A stretch of 64,000 nucleotides of DNA, taken from positions 17,501 to 81,500 of the forward strand of contig JBAMJV010009342.1 of NCBI GenBank assembly GCA_037951105.1. Reading direction: 5' to 3'. Source of the stretch: Echinarachnius parma (lineage: Eukaryota > Echinodermata > Echinoidea > Clypeasteroida > Echinarachniidae). The notes under the pieces are model-generated. The model did no database searches, had not been told where the DNA came from, and worked only from the letters and a program-made list of their open reading frames with translations. Every line of letters begins with the position of its first letter. Within the stretch, counting starts at the first letter, position 1. The position numbers and the translations under genes are program-made. This document shows positions 33,540 through 45,889 of this stretch, piece after piece.

Positions 33540-34635
33540 AAACTAAGAACCAAGGGACAATCGACAACAAGTTAATCAAAAGGGCAAAATAAAAACATAA
33601 TCTAAAATACAACAATGATAAGAATAGTGTATTTGAAAAGATCTAGAACACAATAATGCTATACCAAATTTGGAAATACAGTACTTAGTAAACAATGTTG
33701 AATGTTTCTCTTTGATCAATAATTATCTAAATATGTTGGACCAATGAGGGAGTTAAAATCTCAAAAGCCCTTTAAGAACATCGTGTTCAGAACAACATCA
33801 TTTAATTTGATATTTATTATAGTTAATAAATGTGCATACTAATGCCCTATACTGAAAATAAACATAATTATGTTTAAACCATTGTACCAAACACTCATTT
33901 TGTAAACACACATTTTTTGTCGTTAGTGTATAATTGGATGACATCATCATTTTCATGATTATAAGGCAAAGTCAATGAAACATAAAACAACAAACTGTCA
34001 CGTGCAAACATCTTATTATCATTGTGGTTTTTTTAATAAAAACAGATCAAAGTTCAAGATCTTTATGACCACGCTCATATTTATTTTCAAACAATATTGA
34101 CAGTGTGGCTAAATGAATGTAATTTGCATGTGTATGGAATGTTCTACAATTTGACATTGGATAATAAGTAAGGATGTTGGTAAACATTCATACATTTTAC
34201 AATACACTCTACTTTGTACATATTGTATAGTACTTTAGAGATGTCTAAAAGTAACCATCAAAAATCATATTTTGTTTTCTGTACAAAGAGGGAATAATTA
34301 CTATGCCTTCTTTTGTAATGGTCCAATTTTTTTGTTTTAATGCGATACGATATCAAATGAATAGCTCTTACATAAATCAAAATAATATCAAGATTATATA
34401 ATTTGTAAAATCATGGTTTAGTCTTTGGCAAATAAGGTTATTGACTAACAACAGATTATATATATTATAACCCTCATGTACACTTACTAAAAATAGTTTC
34501 AAAGGACTAAGGAAGCATAGATTAACAGGAAAAGCATGATTTATCATTATAAAAAACCCACATAGGATATTGAAATGAAAAGTAATACATCCTTCCACCG
34601 AGGTACAAAAGTCCCATAAAATCTATTATTAATGG
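33540..34635. other. AT-rich DNA, nothing recognised
   Basis: No repeat boundaries or exons could be supported. It may be intron of the coiled-coil gene. Confidence 0.4.
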
Positions 34636-34637
34636 AT

Positions 34638-34728
34638 TTAACCCATTTATTACTGGTCCCCGAAATACTTGGGCTATGGTCTATGGAGAACACATAGCAA
34701 AATGAATAAGTCCTGAAGAGGTTAACCA
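34638..34728. mobile_element. Family H MITE
   Basis: TTAACCCATTTATTACTGG to CCTGAAGAGGTTAAC. The right edge is the target of the adjacent family A insertion. Confidence 0.75.
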
Positions 34729-35064
34729 GGGCTCCACACTAACCTTTTCAGTCAGTGGCCCAGTCGGGCCAGTGAAATAGTTTTTTCCCCTATTCTGGTG
34801 GCCCTAAAGAAAATTTACTGGCCCCAAATTGTATTTCATGAGCTTTTTTACTATTCAAAATATCACTCTTTCCTTATCAAAACTGTGATTACATAGGGTT
34901 AGCATGACATAAAAGAGAACAAGATTTTTTTATTTTGTCAATGTCGGGTTAAAAATCTGCTTGCCCGATCGGGCCACCAAAATATGACTTTTATACATTT
35001 TGCTGGCCCCAAGTACAATTTCACTAGGCCCGGGCCAGCGGGCCAGTGCGAGTGTCAAGCCTTG
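34727..35064 (+). mobile_element. hAT-like MITE, family A, full length
   Basis: Starts CAGGGCTCCACACTAACC and ends GAGTGTCAAGCCTTG. GGTTAAC flanks both ends (34720-34726, 35065-35071). The interior shows GGCCCAGTCGGGCCAGTG and CTTGCCCGATCGGGCC. End sequence and duplication size suggest hAT superfamily mobilisation. Confidence 0.85.
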
Positions 35065-35065
35065 G

Positions 35066-35159
35066 GTTAACCCGTTCAGGACTGGTCCCGAACATATTCA
35101 GGCTTTGGTCTATGGAGAATACATGCTGTAGCTAAATCAGTCCATCCTGAACAGGTTAA
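35066..35159. mobile_element. Family H MITE
   Basis: GTTAACCCGTTCAGGACTGG to CATCCTGAACAGGTTAAT, close to the consensus. It lies directly beside the family A element. Confidence 0.8.
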
Positions 35160-35164
35160 TACAG

Positions 35165-36365
35165 TCATTTATGCAACACATGATATATGTCTTACAGACA
35201 GGATGTGAACTTAGGATATTGCATGTCATACTTGTCAACTAACAAGACAAATTAATTATACCTGATTCATCAAAATATCAAAAAAGTGACTAATTGTGTG
35301 GTATGTCAATTGATACTTGACTTCCAAGGGGATATGATTTTCTAAATTGTAAAAGAAATTTCATTCATGTCATAGATCCTTCCAGTTCGATATTGAGTGC
35401 AAAATGCACACACATTCTATAAATATGCAGTTTCCTTGAATGCTGTGTAAACAAGAAATATTCATACATGTCAACAAATATCACATTTGTCAAAAAACAA
35501 ATATGGTTTATTTGGTTTGATAGTATATTTAATGTGGTTTATCTGTAATTTTGTGTACCGGTTAACATATTTTGTGTTATTGCTAATCAGGTTTCATTGA
35601 AAAATAGATCTCAGTTTGACTCTGTGTCCAACAGACAAATAAGTGTAGAGAAATAATAATGAGTGGAGTTAGTGATGTCACAATACTAGTATAACTATTA
35701 TTTCTTAGTGTGTGTCTGATTCTCTGGGTGAAATTTCCTCAAAGATTATTATTTATCATATTAGTCACTTTTTAATCATCTATCTGGGTTATATATATAT
35801 CTCATATATATTCTCAATATGTGCTACCACCCCTGTCCAACATTTTCTTCATCTCTATCTGCATGGTCAATATCATTATCACCATCCACTCTTTTTCACG
35901 TACCCAGTGACAGTGAAAAAAATACATGTGGGCTCGGGACGAATTCGCCCCGAAATGCCAAAAAGAGCCCCCGAAAATCATAAAAGAGCCCCTGTAAATT
36001 TGCATAGAGTTCAATGCAAAACAAATATTAGAGTTTGACCTGATTGGTCAAGCAGTCCTGACACTCACCCACTCACAGTTGCTTTAATTGTTTTGTGTCT
36101 CTGCCTCCTTTCCTCTTTCCAGCCCCCCTTCCATACATGTGTTTATGTTGGTATATATTCTGTGTTTTTTCTTTAGTAACTGTCATTTGTGCCCTGACGA
36201 AGATTCTGATAGGATCGAAAGCTAGGCTGTATACGACTCTCATTTTACCACATTGGCGATTTTTTAGTAGACAAGGAGTGTTATTTTTATGTAGGCAAGC
36301 TTGAAAAGTAGCCCCCGAAAAATAAATATTAATTTTGTCACTGCCAACTCCATCTTCCATTCTGA
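35165..36365. other. AT-rich DNA with a shared 40 bp motif
   Basis: No gene. CTGACGAAGATTCTGATAGG plus ATCGAAAGCT at about 36193-36222 is also present, slightly changed, at about 26580-26610, so an old dispersed repeat is present in both places. Confidence 0.45.
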
Positions 36366-36369
36366 TATA

Positions 36370-37770
36370 GCATGTTACGCACCTTTCCTCTCCTCTCCCT
36401 CTCTATTTCTTCCCCCTCTCTCTCATCTACATGTACTATATATCTCTGTCTAGATACCATACCAACATTATACGATATAGCACTCTCTAACCATTACTTC
36501 CCACTTATAATTGTTTTATCTCCCCCTCTTCCTCCTTCATCTCCCTCTCTCTATCACTTTTTCTTCTTCTTCTTCCAGTCAAGTACAAGCCACTCTCTGG
36601 TGCATTACACACTTTGTGTCACTTCTATTTACTAAAAACAATATGTAACCAGCTCCCCCCTCCCCCCTCTTTCTCTCCCTTAATGTCTTTCTTTCCTAGA
36701 TGTGTATGTATATCTCTTGTGGTGTCTCTCTTCTTCTCACTGTCACCCTCTCTCTCTCTCCATCGATCTCTCAATGTGTCATGTTTTCTAAATGCCCCAT
36801 GCTAGTCCATCTTTCTCTTATAGTGTATCTCCTTCTCTTATTCTCTCTCTCTCTCTCTTTCCTTTCTATCCCATTTAACTAGTTCTCTTATCCCCCCTTT
36901 TCTGATCTCCCTTTCTCTCTCTTGAGGCATCCCTACTCCTCTTATTCCTTCTCTCTAAGTCTCTTGTCGTCTTATTCTCCCTCTCTCACTGTATCCATCT
37001 GCCTCCCTCACTGTGTCCAGCTTTCATTCCCCCATCTTCTTCCTTCTTGTAGCGCCCCTCTTCCCCTTATTATCACTCTCTCTCTCACTATCTGTATTGT
37101 TTGATCTTTCCTCCTCTTATTCTCTATCCATCTACTCCTCTCACTGCATCCAGCCTTTCTCTTATTCTCTCTCTCATTACCTCCGTCTTATTATACATCT
37201 CTCCTCTTATTCTCTGTCTATCTCCATCTAACTCTCTCACATCGTCCAGGCCTCATCTTATTCCCTCTTTCTCTTCACTCTCCCTGTATTGTTTTATATC
37301 CCATCCCCTAATTCTCCATCCGCCTACATCTACCACTCTCACCATGTCCAGCCTCCCCCCCTTTATTCTCTTATTCTCTCTTTCTCTTCACTCTCCCTGT
37401 ATTGTTATACATCCCATCCCCTTACTCTCCATCCGCCTACATCTACCTCTCTCTCTCACTGCATCCAGCCTCCATCCCTTCATCTTCTTTCTACCACTCA
37501 TGCATCCATATTCTATCTCCCTCTCTCTGTCTTGTTTAGTTCTCCTCCCCTTATTCTCCATCCACCAACATCTACCTCTCTCACTGCATCCAACTCTCAT
37601 CCCTTCATCTTCTTTCTACTTCTACTGCATCCCTATTCTATATATTTCTCTCCCTGTCTTGTTTTTATCTCCTCCCCTTATTCTCCATCCGCCTACATCT
37701 ACCACTCTCCCCATGTCCAGCCTCCCTCCCTTTATTTTCTTATTCTCTCTCTCCCCGTCCCTCCGCCCTC
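36370..37770 (+). repeat. 1.4 kb polypyrimidine (CT-rich) block with internal tandem units
   Basis: Nearly all C and T on the + strand. From about 37000 it becomes tandem units of 113-130 bp marked by TCTCCATCCGCCTACATCTA at about 37315, 37428 and 37685 (variant at 37556). Apparent Ser/Pro/Leu-rich frames, including one of 249 codons, follow from composition. Confidence 0.95.
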
Positions 37771-37979
37771 CGCCCAGCGTGGCCCGACACAGGGGTAAAC
37801 GACATGTGACGCATGGACCCCTTATTTGGCATTGGGTAGGCCAGGCCTGACATGTAAGCTATGTCAACCGAGGCATTCCCCTCAATGCTAACCTGCCCCG
37901 TGGTCTAGACCCATCTGGTCCACACACATCTGGCTAATCCAGATAAGGATTAAAGATAGGGATTAGGACTAGGCAATGC

Positions 37980-38190
37980 TAGAAATTAATTGTTGTTGCC
38001 TTGTGGCCCAGTCGGGCAGGTGAAAAAAAGAAGATTTTACACATTCCAGTGGCCAGATTCATGAATCTTCTTGCCCCAAACAAAGAAAAACATTAAGAAA
38101 ATGTTTTTATATTTGGTTGCCCAATTGGGCCAGTGGAAGTTAGCATTAATGAATGGCCTGAATCTAATTTTTTAGTGACCCCTGGCTAGT
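37980..38190. mobile_element. Decayed family A MITE
   Basis: GGCCCAGTCGGGCAGGTGAA and GGTTGCCCAATTGGGCCAG interior segments remain; the ends are lost. Confidence 0.5.
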
Positions 38191-38199
38191 GGGTCTGTG

Positions 38200-39500
38200 C
38201 TACTTTTGAGCAATGGATTAATATGGATTAGGGTTCGGGTTTGGATTAGTGTTAGGGGTTTGGGTTATGGTTATGAATTGGGGTTAGGATAAGGAGGGAA
38301 TAGCACTATATAAATAACCATTATTATAATTATAAATGTAAATGTAAATGACTGCTGAAAAGTACTACTATTATTATAGTCAAGTTTAAAGTTTGAGTAA
38401 TGGAAGTTCCAGGCCTCATGTATTAGACCTAATGTAACGTAGACCAACTGGGTGTGGACTAAGCAAGCTTAAACCCCCTTCAATAGTGTGTGTTTTCAGT
38501 GCAGGGTCGAGTTAACTCATTCAGTCACATATGCCATATAAAAGAGAATTAGTCTTTGCAAAGTACGGGATCGAGAGACATCTGTGTGCATTCAATGCAG
38601 TGAGAATTAAGCTCTTTAGTCCCACACATAGAAACGTATCAGATAAGTCAATGTTCTCTTACTACAGTAGTAGTTGGTACCCTCTGTATACATTCATTGC
38701 ATTGTACAGAGTTAACCCTCCTTGTCCAATCAAAAGTATATCAAGTCAATGGACTTGAATTGTATCAAGAGACTGTGTGTATGTGTCTTCTGTGTGTATT
38801 TTGAGTACAGTGAACTAACCCATTTATGACTAGTCCCCATATTAATAATGGCTATAGCCCGTTAAAGGAGAGCGCGATCTATACTGAAACCTTAATTTTC
38901 AGAACTGGTCTCCAAAATGTTCAAGCTAAGGGTATATCTAACGAGAATGGATTATAAACCAAGATCAACTAATATGCAATGGCCTAACCCATCCAAGACC
39001 AGTCCTAAAAATACTTAGGCTCAGGTATAGGTCTATATGGCTTAGGTCTATTTGGAGTATGACTGTAATACCAAAATCAGACCAATTTCAAAGGGTTAAT
39101 CTCTTCACACTAGTAAATAAGTTGCACATGAGAGGGGTTAATAGCTTGCATTAGAGCCTGATGCTTATGGAGGTAAAATGATTGACAATTAGAGGGTCGT
39201 CGTACATTCTTTTTTCTCCCATCAATATGGAAATAGATGGTAGAGGCTCACTAACTGCTAGCTGCATGGTTCTATCTGGGTTTGGTTTGATTGGAAGAAC
39301 CTTCCCCTTACAGTATAGGTTTTTTGATTGCCTGTATCTTGTTTATAGTATCGTAAAGCATGCTTCAACAGTAACTTCTTTTACTAGTGGCCCAGTGAGA
39401 CATGGAAGTAAAATAATTTAACTCTAAATTCTGGTGGCCCAAACTTACAATGAATTTATGTACCTCATTTCTTTAAAAAAAAAAAAAAATTTCACCCCTT
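38200..39500. other. Decayed repeats, no gene
   Basis: Degenerate family H segments (AACCCATTTATGACTAGTCC at about 38818, CCATCCAAGACCAGTCC at about 38990) and a family A scrap at about 39380-39445. GGTTAGGGTT-like text lies at 38225-38300. Confidence 0.45.
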
Positions 39501-39544
39501 TCTCTTTGTTAATTTGTTTTCACAGTGATATTAGTAAGATCAAT

Positions 39545-39690
39545 TTAGGTCCAGTAATCCAGAGGTCTCGGGTTTGAATCCCGGGGAAATCCCATTTTCT
39601 TTGATTGAAAATGAGCAAAGAAAAAGAGGCTTCGCCGGGAATCGAACCCAAGACCTCTGGATTGCTAGACCGGTGCTCAACCATCGAGCC
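39545..39690 (-). mobile_element. tRNA-like SINE head in inverted duplication
   Basis: On the minus strand TGTGGCTCGATGGTTGAGC (A box) and TTGGGTTCGATTCCCGG (B box) surround a CTAGCAATCC anticodon-loop-like segment. A second, inverted partial copy (TCGGGTTTGAATCCCGGGG) lies immediately to the left. It does not fold as a full tRNA, so a SINE is favoured over a tRNA gene. Confidence 0.65.
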
Positions 39691-39929
39691 ACAAAGACCC
39701 TTGGGGGACGTTCCCATGAAACCCTTTTCATTGCTCGAATAGTCAGAAGCTATATAAACCGGGCACTAACCCAAGGATAATTCAATCAACTTTTCTAAAG
39801 AAAGTGCGCGTGATCATGCGAAGTGATGCTGCTTTTTACTAATTTAATTCAAATATAAAGGAAATTTGAATTTAAAAATTCAGTATTTGTGATTGGCTAC
39901 ATTAAAGTATAACGGCAGTAGGCCGTTTA

Positions 39930-41280
39930 TCACATCCCATTTATCACGATACCAACACATGACTGATAGTAAGTAGGGAACAGATGCTCGCACTCATTGA
40001 ACTTTTAAAGTCGGCCGACAACCCTGAATTGAGATGTATTCATACGTTACGTTTCATTATTTGCCAAATTATTTTTAATTGACCTATTGACAAACATTGC
40101 CAGGGAAGTCACCAAAGAAAGTTAATATACATTTTCTTACTGAAAAGATGTTACTGCACTTTAGAATTGTATGTGTTAGTAATAGTATTCCCATTAAAAT
40201 ACAGAATTTAGATAATGATGTACGTAATATAGAGAGACTCATGACAATGTTTAAAATACTTTCCAGAGATAAAAAGAGCTTCATCTACAAAGAATTTAAA
40301 GGGAAAAAAAGAACAGAGCTTTAATAGATCACATCCAATACATCACGCTACCAACACATGACCGATAGTAAGTCGGTAACAGATGCTCGCACTCATTGAA
40401 CTCTTAAAGTCGGCCGACAACCCTGAATTGATATATACATACACGTTTCATGTACTTTCATGATCTACAAAATGAATTTAATTGACTTATTGACATACAT
40501 TTTTTAGGGAAATCACCAAGAAAGTTAATATACTTTTTCTTTTATCTTAACAACACTTCTTACTGACAGGATGTAATTAAAACTTAAGAATATTATGCGT
40601 TAGTATCTATAGTGAAAGAAAGTCATATATTTAAAAAAATTAAAAACTGTGATACACAAAATATACAGACTTCTTACAAAGTTTGTTTTAAATACTTTTC
40701 AGAGATAAACAAAAGTGCTAAACTAACAGAGAAAGGAAATGGGAATCAAGCACATATCACATCCCATATATCACAATACCAACACATGACAGATAGCAAG
40801 TAGGTAGCAGATGATTGCGCCCATTGAACGTTTAAAGTCAGTCCACAACCTTAAATTCACATGTCACGTTCAATTGTATAGGGCAAAAATAACTTAATTG
40901 GAAATAATTGGAAATAACCAAAGAAAATTGATATATTTTACAACTCTCTTGTACGTTATCAACACTTCTAATGGTGAGAATGTAATTTTAAAAAGAAGAC
41001 ATAATTTTGTAATTATGCTTAAAGGCAGAGAGAGCATTAAGAGTGTAAAACTTAGATATTGGTGTAAGGATGTAGACTCCGTAAATACTTGCGTTTCTAA
41101 ATAAAGACATTTTCAAGAGAAACAGAGAGTTCTATAGAGCTAGATTACACGCACAAAGAAAGAAAAGGGTACAGAGTTTGAATCACATCCTATATATCAC
41201 GATACGAACACATGACAGATAGTAAGTGAGTAACAGATGCTCGCGCTCATTGAACGTTTAAGAGATGGCCCACAAGCCCA
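39930..41280 (+). repeat. Satellite with about 400 bp period, four units
   Basis: CCAACACATGACTGATAGTA with AACAGATGCTCGCACTCATT and AAAGTCGGCCGACAACCC recurs at about 39951, 40350, 40779 and 41206. Between these cores the units share AAGTTAATATAC and tracts with short open frames that are not conserved. Confidence 0.9.
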
Positions 41281-41339
41281 CATTCACAGCTGATCTGTCT
41301 GCGTAATTAGATTTACACATCTCTGACTGGTGAGGGCTG

Positions 41340-42560
41340 CAATGGTGTGGCGACACAATATGTGCTACAAGACCAGGCAATGGTAAGGCCAAGGAGTGCA
41401 AGGGGCTACACCCCCCCCCCCCCAGTAGAGATTTTTTTTTTGCTCAAACACCATCCAACATTTCACACTGTCTGAATATTTAGATTTACACATCTGTTGT
41501 TTAGTGTACAGGCAATGGTAAAGTCGGGGGGGGGGGTGACAAGGGGCTACACCCCCCCCCCCCCTGTAGACATTTTTTTGTTCCATCACCATCACACACA
41601 CACACACACACATTCACACAGTCTGAATATTTGGATTTACACATCTCTTGTTTACTGTGGGCTGCACAAACTAGCATTGGTGTTGGCTATATGAACAGGC
41701 AATGTAGTAAGCTAAGGGGGCCAGGGGCAACACCCCCCCCCCCCCCCATTGAGTAGACATTTTTGCTCCAACTCTAACCCACATTTTACACTGTCTGAAT
41801 ATTTAGATTTACACATCTCTTGTTCAGTGTGGGCAGCACAAACTGGCAATGGTGTGGGCTATTTGAGCAGGCAATATGTGACCTTACACCACAAAACGAC
41901 CAATAAGTCGGCAAAACTGATTGTGCTGCTTTTCATAAAACATTTAAGTATAAGTAATTACCTTTAAAATGGTATATCATTCGTCATATTTGGACTAAGC
42001 AAACCCTCTCAAAATGAACACCAAAGATTTGGAATATGGCTGAAGCAGTTTTAAAATAAGGGAGAAACGGGCCATTTAAAAGATCAGTTTCTATTAAAGC
42101 GCTGTAATAAGATCATATTTAAAAGATGAAAAAACAATATTTAAACATGATTTTGGTCGCTCAAAATGTTACAGAAGCTAGATTAAATTATGCTTATTCA
42201 GGAAATACCAAAATCCTAAATCTCATATTTTGAACAAAATTTGACTATTTTAGCTCATAAAAGAGAAACTACCACAGCGACATAACGGTCGTTTTGTGGT
42301 GTAAGGTCACATATAATAGTAAGGCCAAGAGGAGCAAGGGGGCTACACCCCCCCCCCCCCCCCCCCCGTAGACATTTTGTTTTGCTCCAACACCATCCCA
42401 CAATTCACAGTGTCTGAATATTTTGATTTACACATCTCTTGTTTAGTGTGGGCTACACAAACTAGCAATGGTGTCGGCTATATGAACAGGCAATGTAGTA
42501 AGCTAAGGGGGCCAGGGGCTACACCCCCGGTAGAAAGTAATGCTCCAACACTGCTTTCTC
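41340..42560 (+). repeat. Poly-C-containing tandem repeat, about 5 units
   Basis: Units of about 140-180 bp hold GGCAATGGTAAGGCCAAG, GGGGCTACACCCC(C)n, then GTCTGAATATTTAGATTTAC and ACATCTCTTGTTTAGTGT. A MITE at 41877-42311 is inserted in one unit. Confidence 0.9.
41877..42311. mobile_element. MITE with TGTGACCTTACACCAC ends, TA target duplication
   Basis: TGTGACCTTACACCACAAAA and its complement bound 435 bp, with TA on both sides. The surrounding satellite units give the empty site. The first seven bases match family B, so the two may share a transposase. Confidence 0.88.
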
Positions 42561-43230
42561 AACCCCTCTATAGGGGTATACTACTTTACAAGCACCAGGT
42601 TCTTAGGGAAAAATAATGAAAAGTAGTTGCCGAAATCTCTTGGCTGGTGTGGGCATGACAAGCAGTCAATAATATGGGTTACACAAGGCAATGGTGTAAC
42701 CCCATTTTATCAAGGGGTGGAAGACTAGTATTTGAGAAGAAAAAAAGAAAAGCAGTTGTCCAAATCAAGTATTAATACACTTAATAACTTGGGCAAGTAA
42801 GACATTCCTTAGGACCAAACAAGTTGATAACTTCTTGAAAATTGTAGCCTGTCAGTTGTTGACAAATTGATGGAGCACTATAGATGCAAAAAATGCAATA
42901 CACATTTCTAGAGAAATTGCCCTGGTTGGTCTAGGTTGCCTCACATAAAGATCCTTATCCCATCCCCCCCTCCCCCCCCCCCCCCCCCATGCTCCCATCT
43001 TTATCTTCAGTGACACAAATTGTTGAACGGAAACTATTTACAATTTGCAAGCTTACATTCGTTGTTTCATTTTAATATTAATTATTACACCATGCAATAC
43101 GTATTTAAAACACCTTTTATGTCTAACAGTTAAAAACAAATACATTTATAACATAAAGCAATTAACATCTAAGCGCTACAAGACTTTATTTAACAAAGTG
43201 CTTAATGAAAATTTTCCTATCATTATCTCA
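42561..43230. other. No gene; poly-C run at 42963-42988
   Basis: AT-rich, with a decayed trailing unit of the preceding tandem repeat up to about 42740. No exon was recognised. Confidence 0.4.
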
Positions 43231-43235
43231 TCAAA

Positions 43236-43488
43236 TGTGACCGGCTAAAGCTGAACCTGGCACTTGTCGGTAATTCATGTTCTGAAGAAATGGGCATTTT
43301 AAGTTCACACAATGTGCGTAAAAGACCTACGATTGTAAAATTGAAACAATCATATCTTCGCCAATTATTGACCAATTAGTTAGAACAAAGCATCAAATGA
43401 AAGCTTGTGATGGGGCCTTTCTAATGGTGTGAAAATCTACATTTTGGTTTTTACTGACAAGTGCCGGGTTTTGCTATAGCCGGTCACA
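43236..43488. mobile_element. MITE family B
   Basis: TGTGACCGGCTAAAGCTGAA to TTTTGCTATAGCCGGTCACA. The interior matches 4394-4630 in reverse orientation. Confidence 0.85.
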
Positions 43489-43669
43489 AATTATGATTTC
43501 TGTTCCATAATGCCCCAATATTGCGTCCCCTGTTGTGCATACAAGTTGAAAGACTGGCTTTGCCCCTAAAAGTAGGAATGTTTACCGAGAGAGAGGGAGC
43601 ACATTTACGTAGGAGGAAAGGGGTTAACTGGGTGATTTGTCTTCATTATACCTGGGCTTTTAACATTTA

Positions 43670-44730
43670 GATATGAGCTATTGGGTTCTGAACTCTGTAC
43701 ATTCCACAGCAATGCCATGTCTGAACAGGGTGGCTCATAAAAATACACTTGAATAAAAATGCGATTGACCGGACAAATTTGCCCAACGGCCCCAACCCAT
43801 TGTGTTTTTTTTGATATTTTCTAGTTTACATATTTTAATATTTAGATTTTAAATATTAGGTTCTGATCTCTGTGCATTCCACAGCAATGCCATGTTTAAA
43901 CAGGGTGCCTCATAAAAATACACTTGAATAGAAATGTGATTGACCTGACAAATTTGCCCAACCGCATTTAGTGTATTTTGATATTTGAACATATTTGAAC
44001 ATTTTAATTTTAACTATAACGTTCTGAGCTCTGTGCATTCCACAGCAATAACATGTTTGAACAGGGTGCCTCATAAAAATACACTTGAATAAAAATGATT
44101 GACCCAACAAATTTGTCCAACGGAACCGCAATGAGTATATTTTGATATTTTAACATAGTTTAATATTTTCATTGTAACTATTATGTTCTGACCTCTGTAA
44201 ATACCACAACAATGCCATGTGTTAATAGGGTGTCCCATAAAAAATATATTCAAATAAATGCAGTTGACCAGACAACTTCGCTTGACCCATTTGTGTGTAT
44301 TTTGATATTTTGAAATATATTAACATTTTGAATTCAATAAGGAACTGAATTCCGAACTTTGCACATACCACAGCAGTGCCATGAATAAACAGGGTGTCCC
44401 ATGAAAATATGTTCAATAAAATGTGATTGACCCGAATACTCGCATGACGCATTGGTAACATTTTTAACATTATGATTTAAGTGATTGCATTCTGAGCTTT
44501 GCACATACCCCAGCAATGCCATGTGTAATTAGGCCTTTAGGGTGTCCCATGAAAATATGTTCAATAAAATGTGATTGACTGTAATACTCGCATATGACCT
44601 GTTGGTATAACATTTTTTACATTATGATTTAAGTGATCGCATTCTGAGCTTTGCACGCAATGCAACAATGTCATGTTCACATAGGGTGTCCAATAAAAAT
44701 TGGATTGAATGTATCAGTTGGTGAGTGACA
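43670..44730 (+). repeat. Tandem repeat of about 160 bp, seven units
   Basis: Each unit has CTGAGCTCTGTGCATTCCAC, AGCAATGCCATGT, CAGGGTGCCTCATAAAAATA and TGATTGACC. Unit starts are near 43689, 43863, 44026, 44188, 44353, 44490 and 44646. CAGGGTG(T/C)CYCATAAAA resembles a DNA-transposon end, so the array may have grown from one. Confidence 0.92.
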
Positions 44731-44733
44731 GTA

Positions 44734-45122
44734 AAGCCTGCATCACAAATGCAACGGACCCCGGCCGAATTTATAGATCGCCAAAGAGTCGCCGAATTTC
44801 AAATCCGCCAGGGAGTCGAACGTATTTTTCCGCTTGAAAACTACCCCGTCACATACTGAACAGGACTCGGGAGAACCCTATGGCGTCAGTGATCAGAAAT
44901 ATGGCGCCCGTCAGTAAACAAAAGAAGTCGAGCGAAAATCGCTGAATTTGGGAGTAGGTTTCGGTGCCCTGCGAACATCAGCCGACTCCTAAAAACGCAG
45001 CGGAGCCCGCAGTTATCAGGCAGACACCGGCCATATTCCTGGCAAAAATTCCCTTTTGAGCTCGCAGAGAAGTTGGGCGGGCGGACTCCCTTTTGGAAAT
45101 GTGATGGCCCCTTAAATCAGTT
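44734..45122. mobile_element. Possible GC-rich MITE
   Basis: GCCTGCATCACAAATGC on the left and AAATGTGATGGCCCCTT on the right are imperfectly inverted. The interior is rich in CGCCGAA/GTCGAG segments, unlike the surroundings. Confidence 0.4.
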
Positions 45123-45888
45123 GAAAAGTTTAAGCTCATATGTCATTTAGTTTCTTAGAAATACTGAACTAGAAAGGCATTAGATATCAACAAACAAACA
45201 AACAACAGATTCTCTGTTTTATTATGACAGTTAGAATGATGGATGGTCGGGTGAGAGTAAGAAGGGTGTTAAAGTGGACTTCCACACGATTTCAAGCTTC
45301 TAATGATTGAAAGACAGATATTCTAGGTTAATAAACACAATTTTGTGTGAAAAAAGTATGATTATGGGTTCTTATAATTGGCTTTGAAATTCTAATGACA
45401 CAAATTCGCGAGCGAGCTTGTTCTATCCCACAATGCACCAATTTGTGACGTGCGACCCTCACTCTGCGCCTATCTATGTTTTTACACTGCAGCGAATGTG
45501 TTCTTTTGATCGGACCAATACAATGCTCGATCATGAATAGTTTAGTCCACGATGCGCCACTCAACCGTGCCTTTGAGCATTACTGCATTGTTGAACCGTT
45601 TGAAAATACTTGCCTGCCCGAAATTGTAACACGTTTGGCTTTCATTGGAATTTGAATCTATAGACACAAAGTCCTGTAAACGTGGTTATTGAATTTGCTG
45701 GCTCTGCATGACCGGCTATTATGAATGACACATGCAGTAATCACAATGCCGTGGCACCGGATTCAAGCCTACTCAAGAAATTGAGCAAAGTGAGGGTGCT
45801 ACGTAAGGGTCTCATGATTGTGTGCAGTCAATTTAAGTGAACTTAAGTAGATGTATGGCAAAAGTTGAGTTCTGCATATCATCTGGTC
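45123..45888. other. No supported gene
   Basis: Moderately GC-rich. A 78-codon minus frame (45328-45564) has no recognised domain. Confidence 0.35.
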
Positions 45889-45889
45889 C

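Noticed and set aside
37101-37850. A 249-codon Ser/Pro/Leu-rich frame
   Set aside because: It arises from CT-rich simple sequence. A second frame is open at the same place, and composition alone explains both.
39600-39680. Genuine tRNA gene on the minus strand
   Set aside because: It is tRNA-like, but with a flanking inverted partial copy and no full cloverleaf, as in a SINE.
43910-44522. Overlapping minus-strand frames with repeated CGMxR-like text
   Set aside because: They follow the 160 bp tandem repeat; similar peptides come from the repeat units, not from a protein family.
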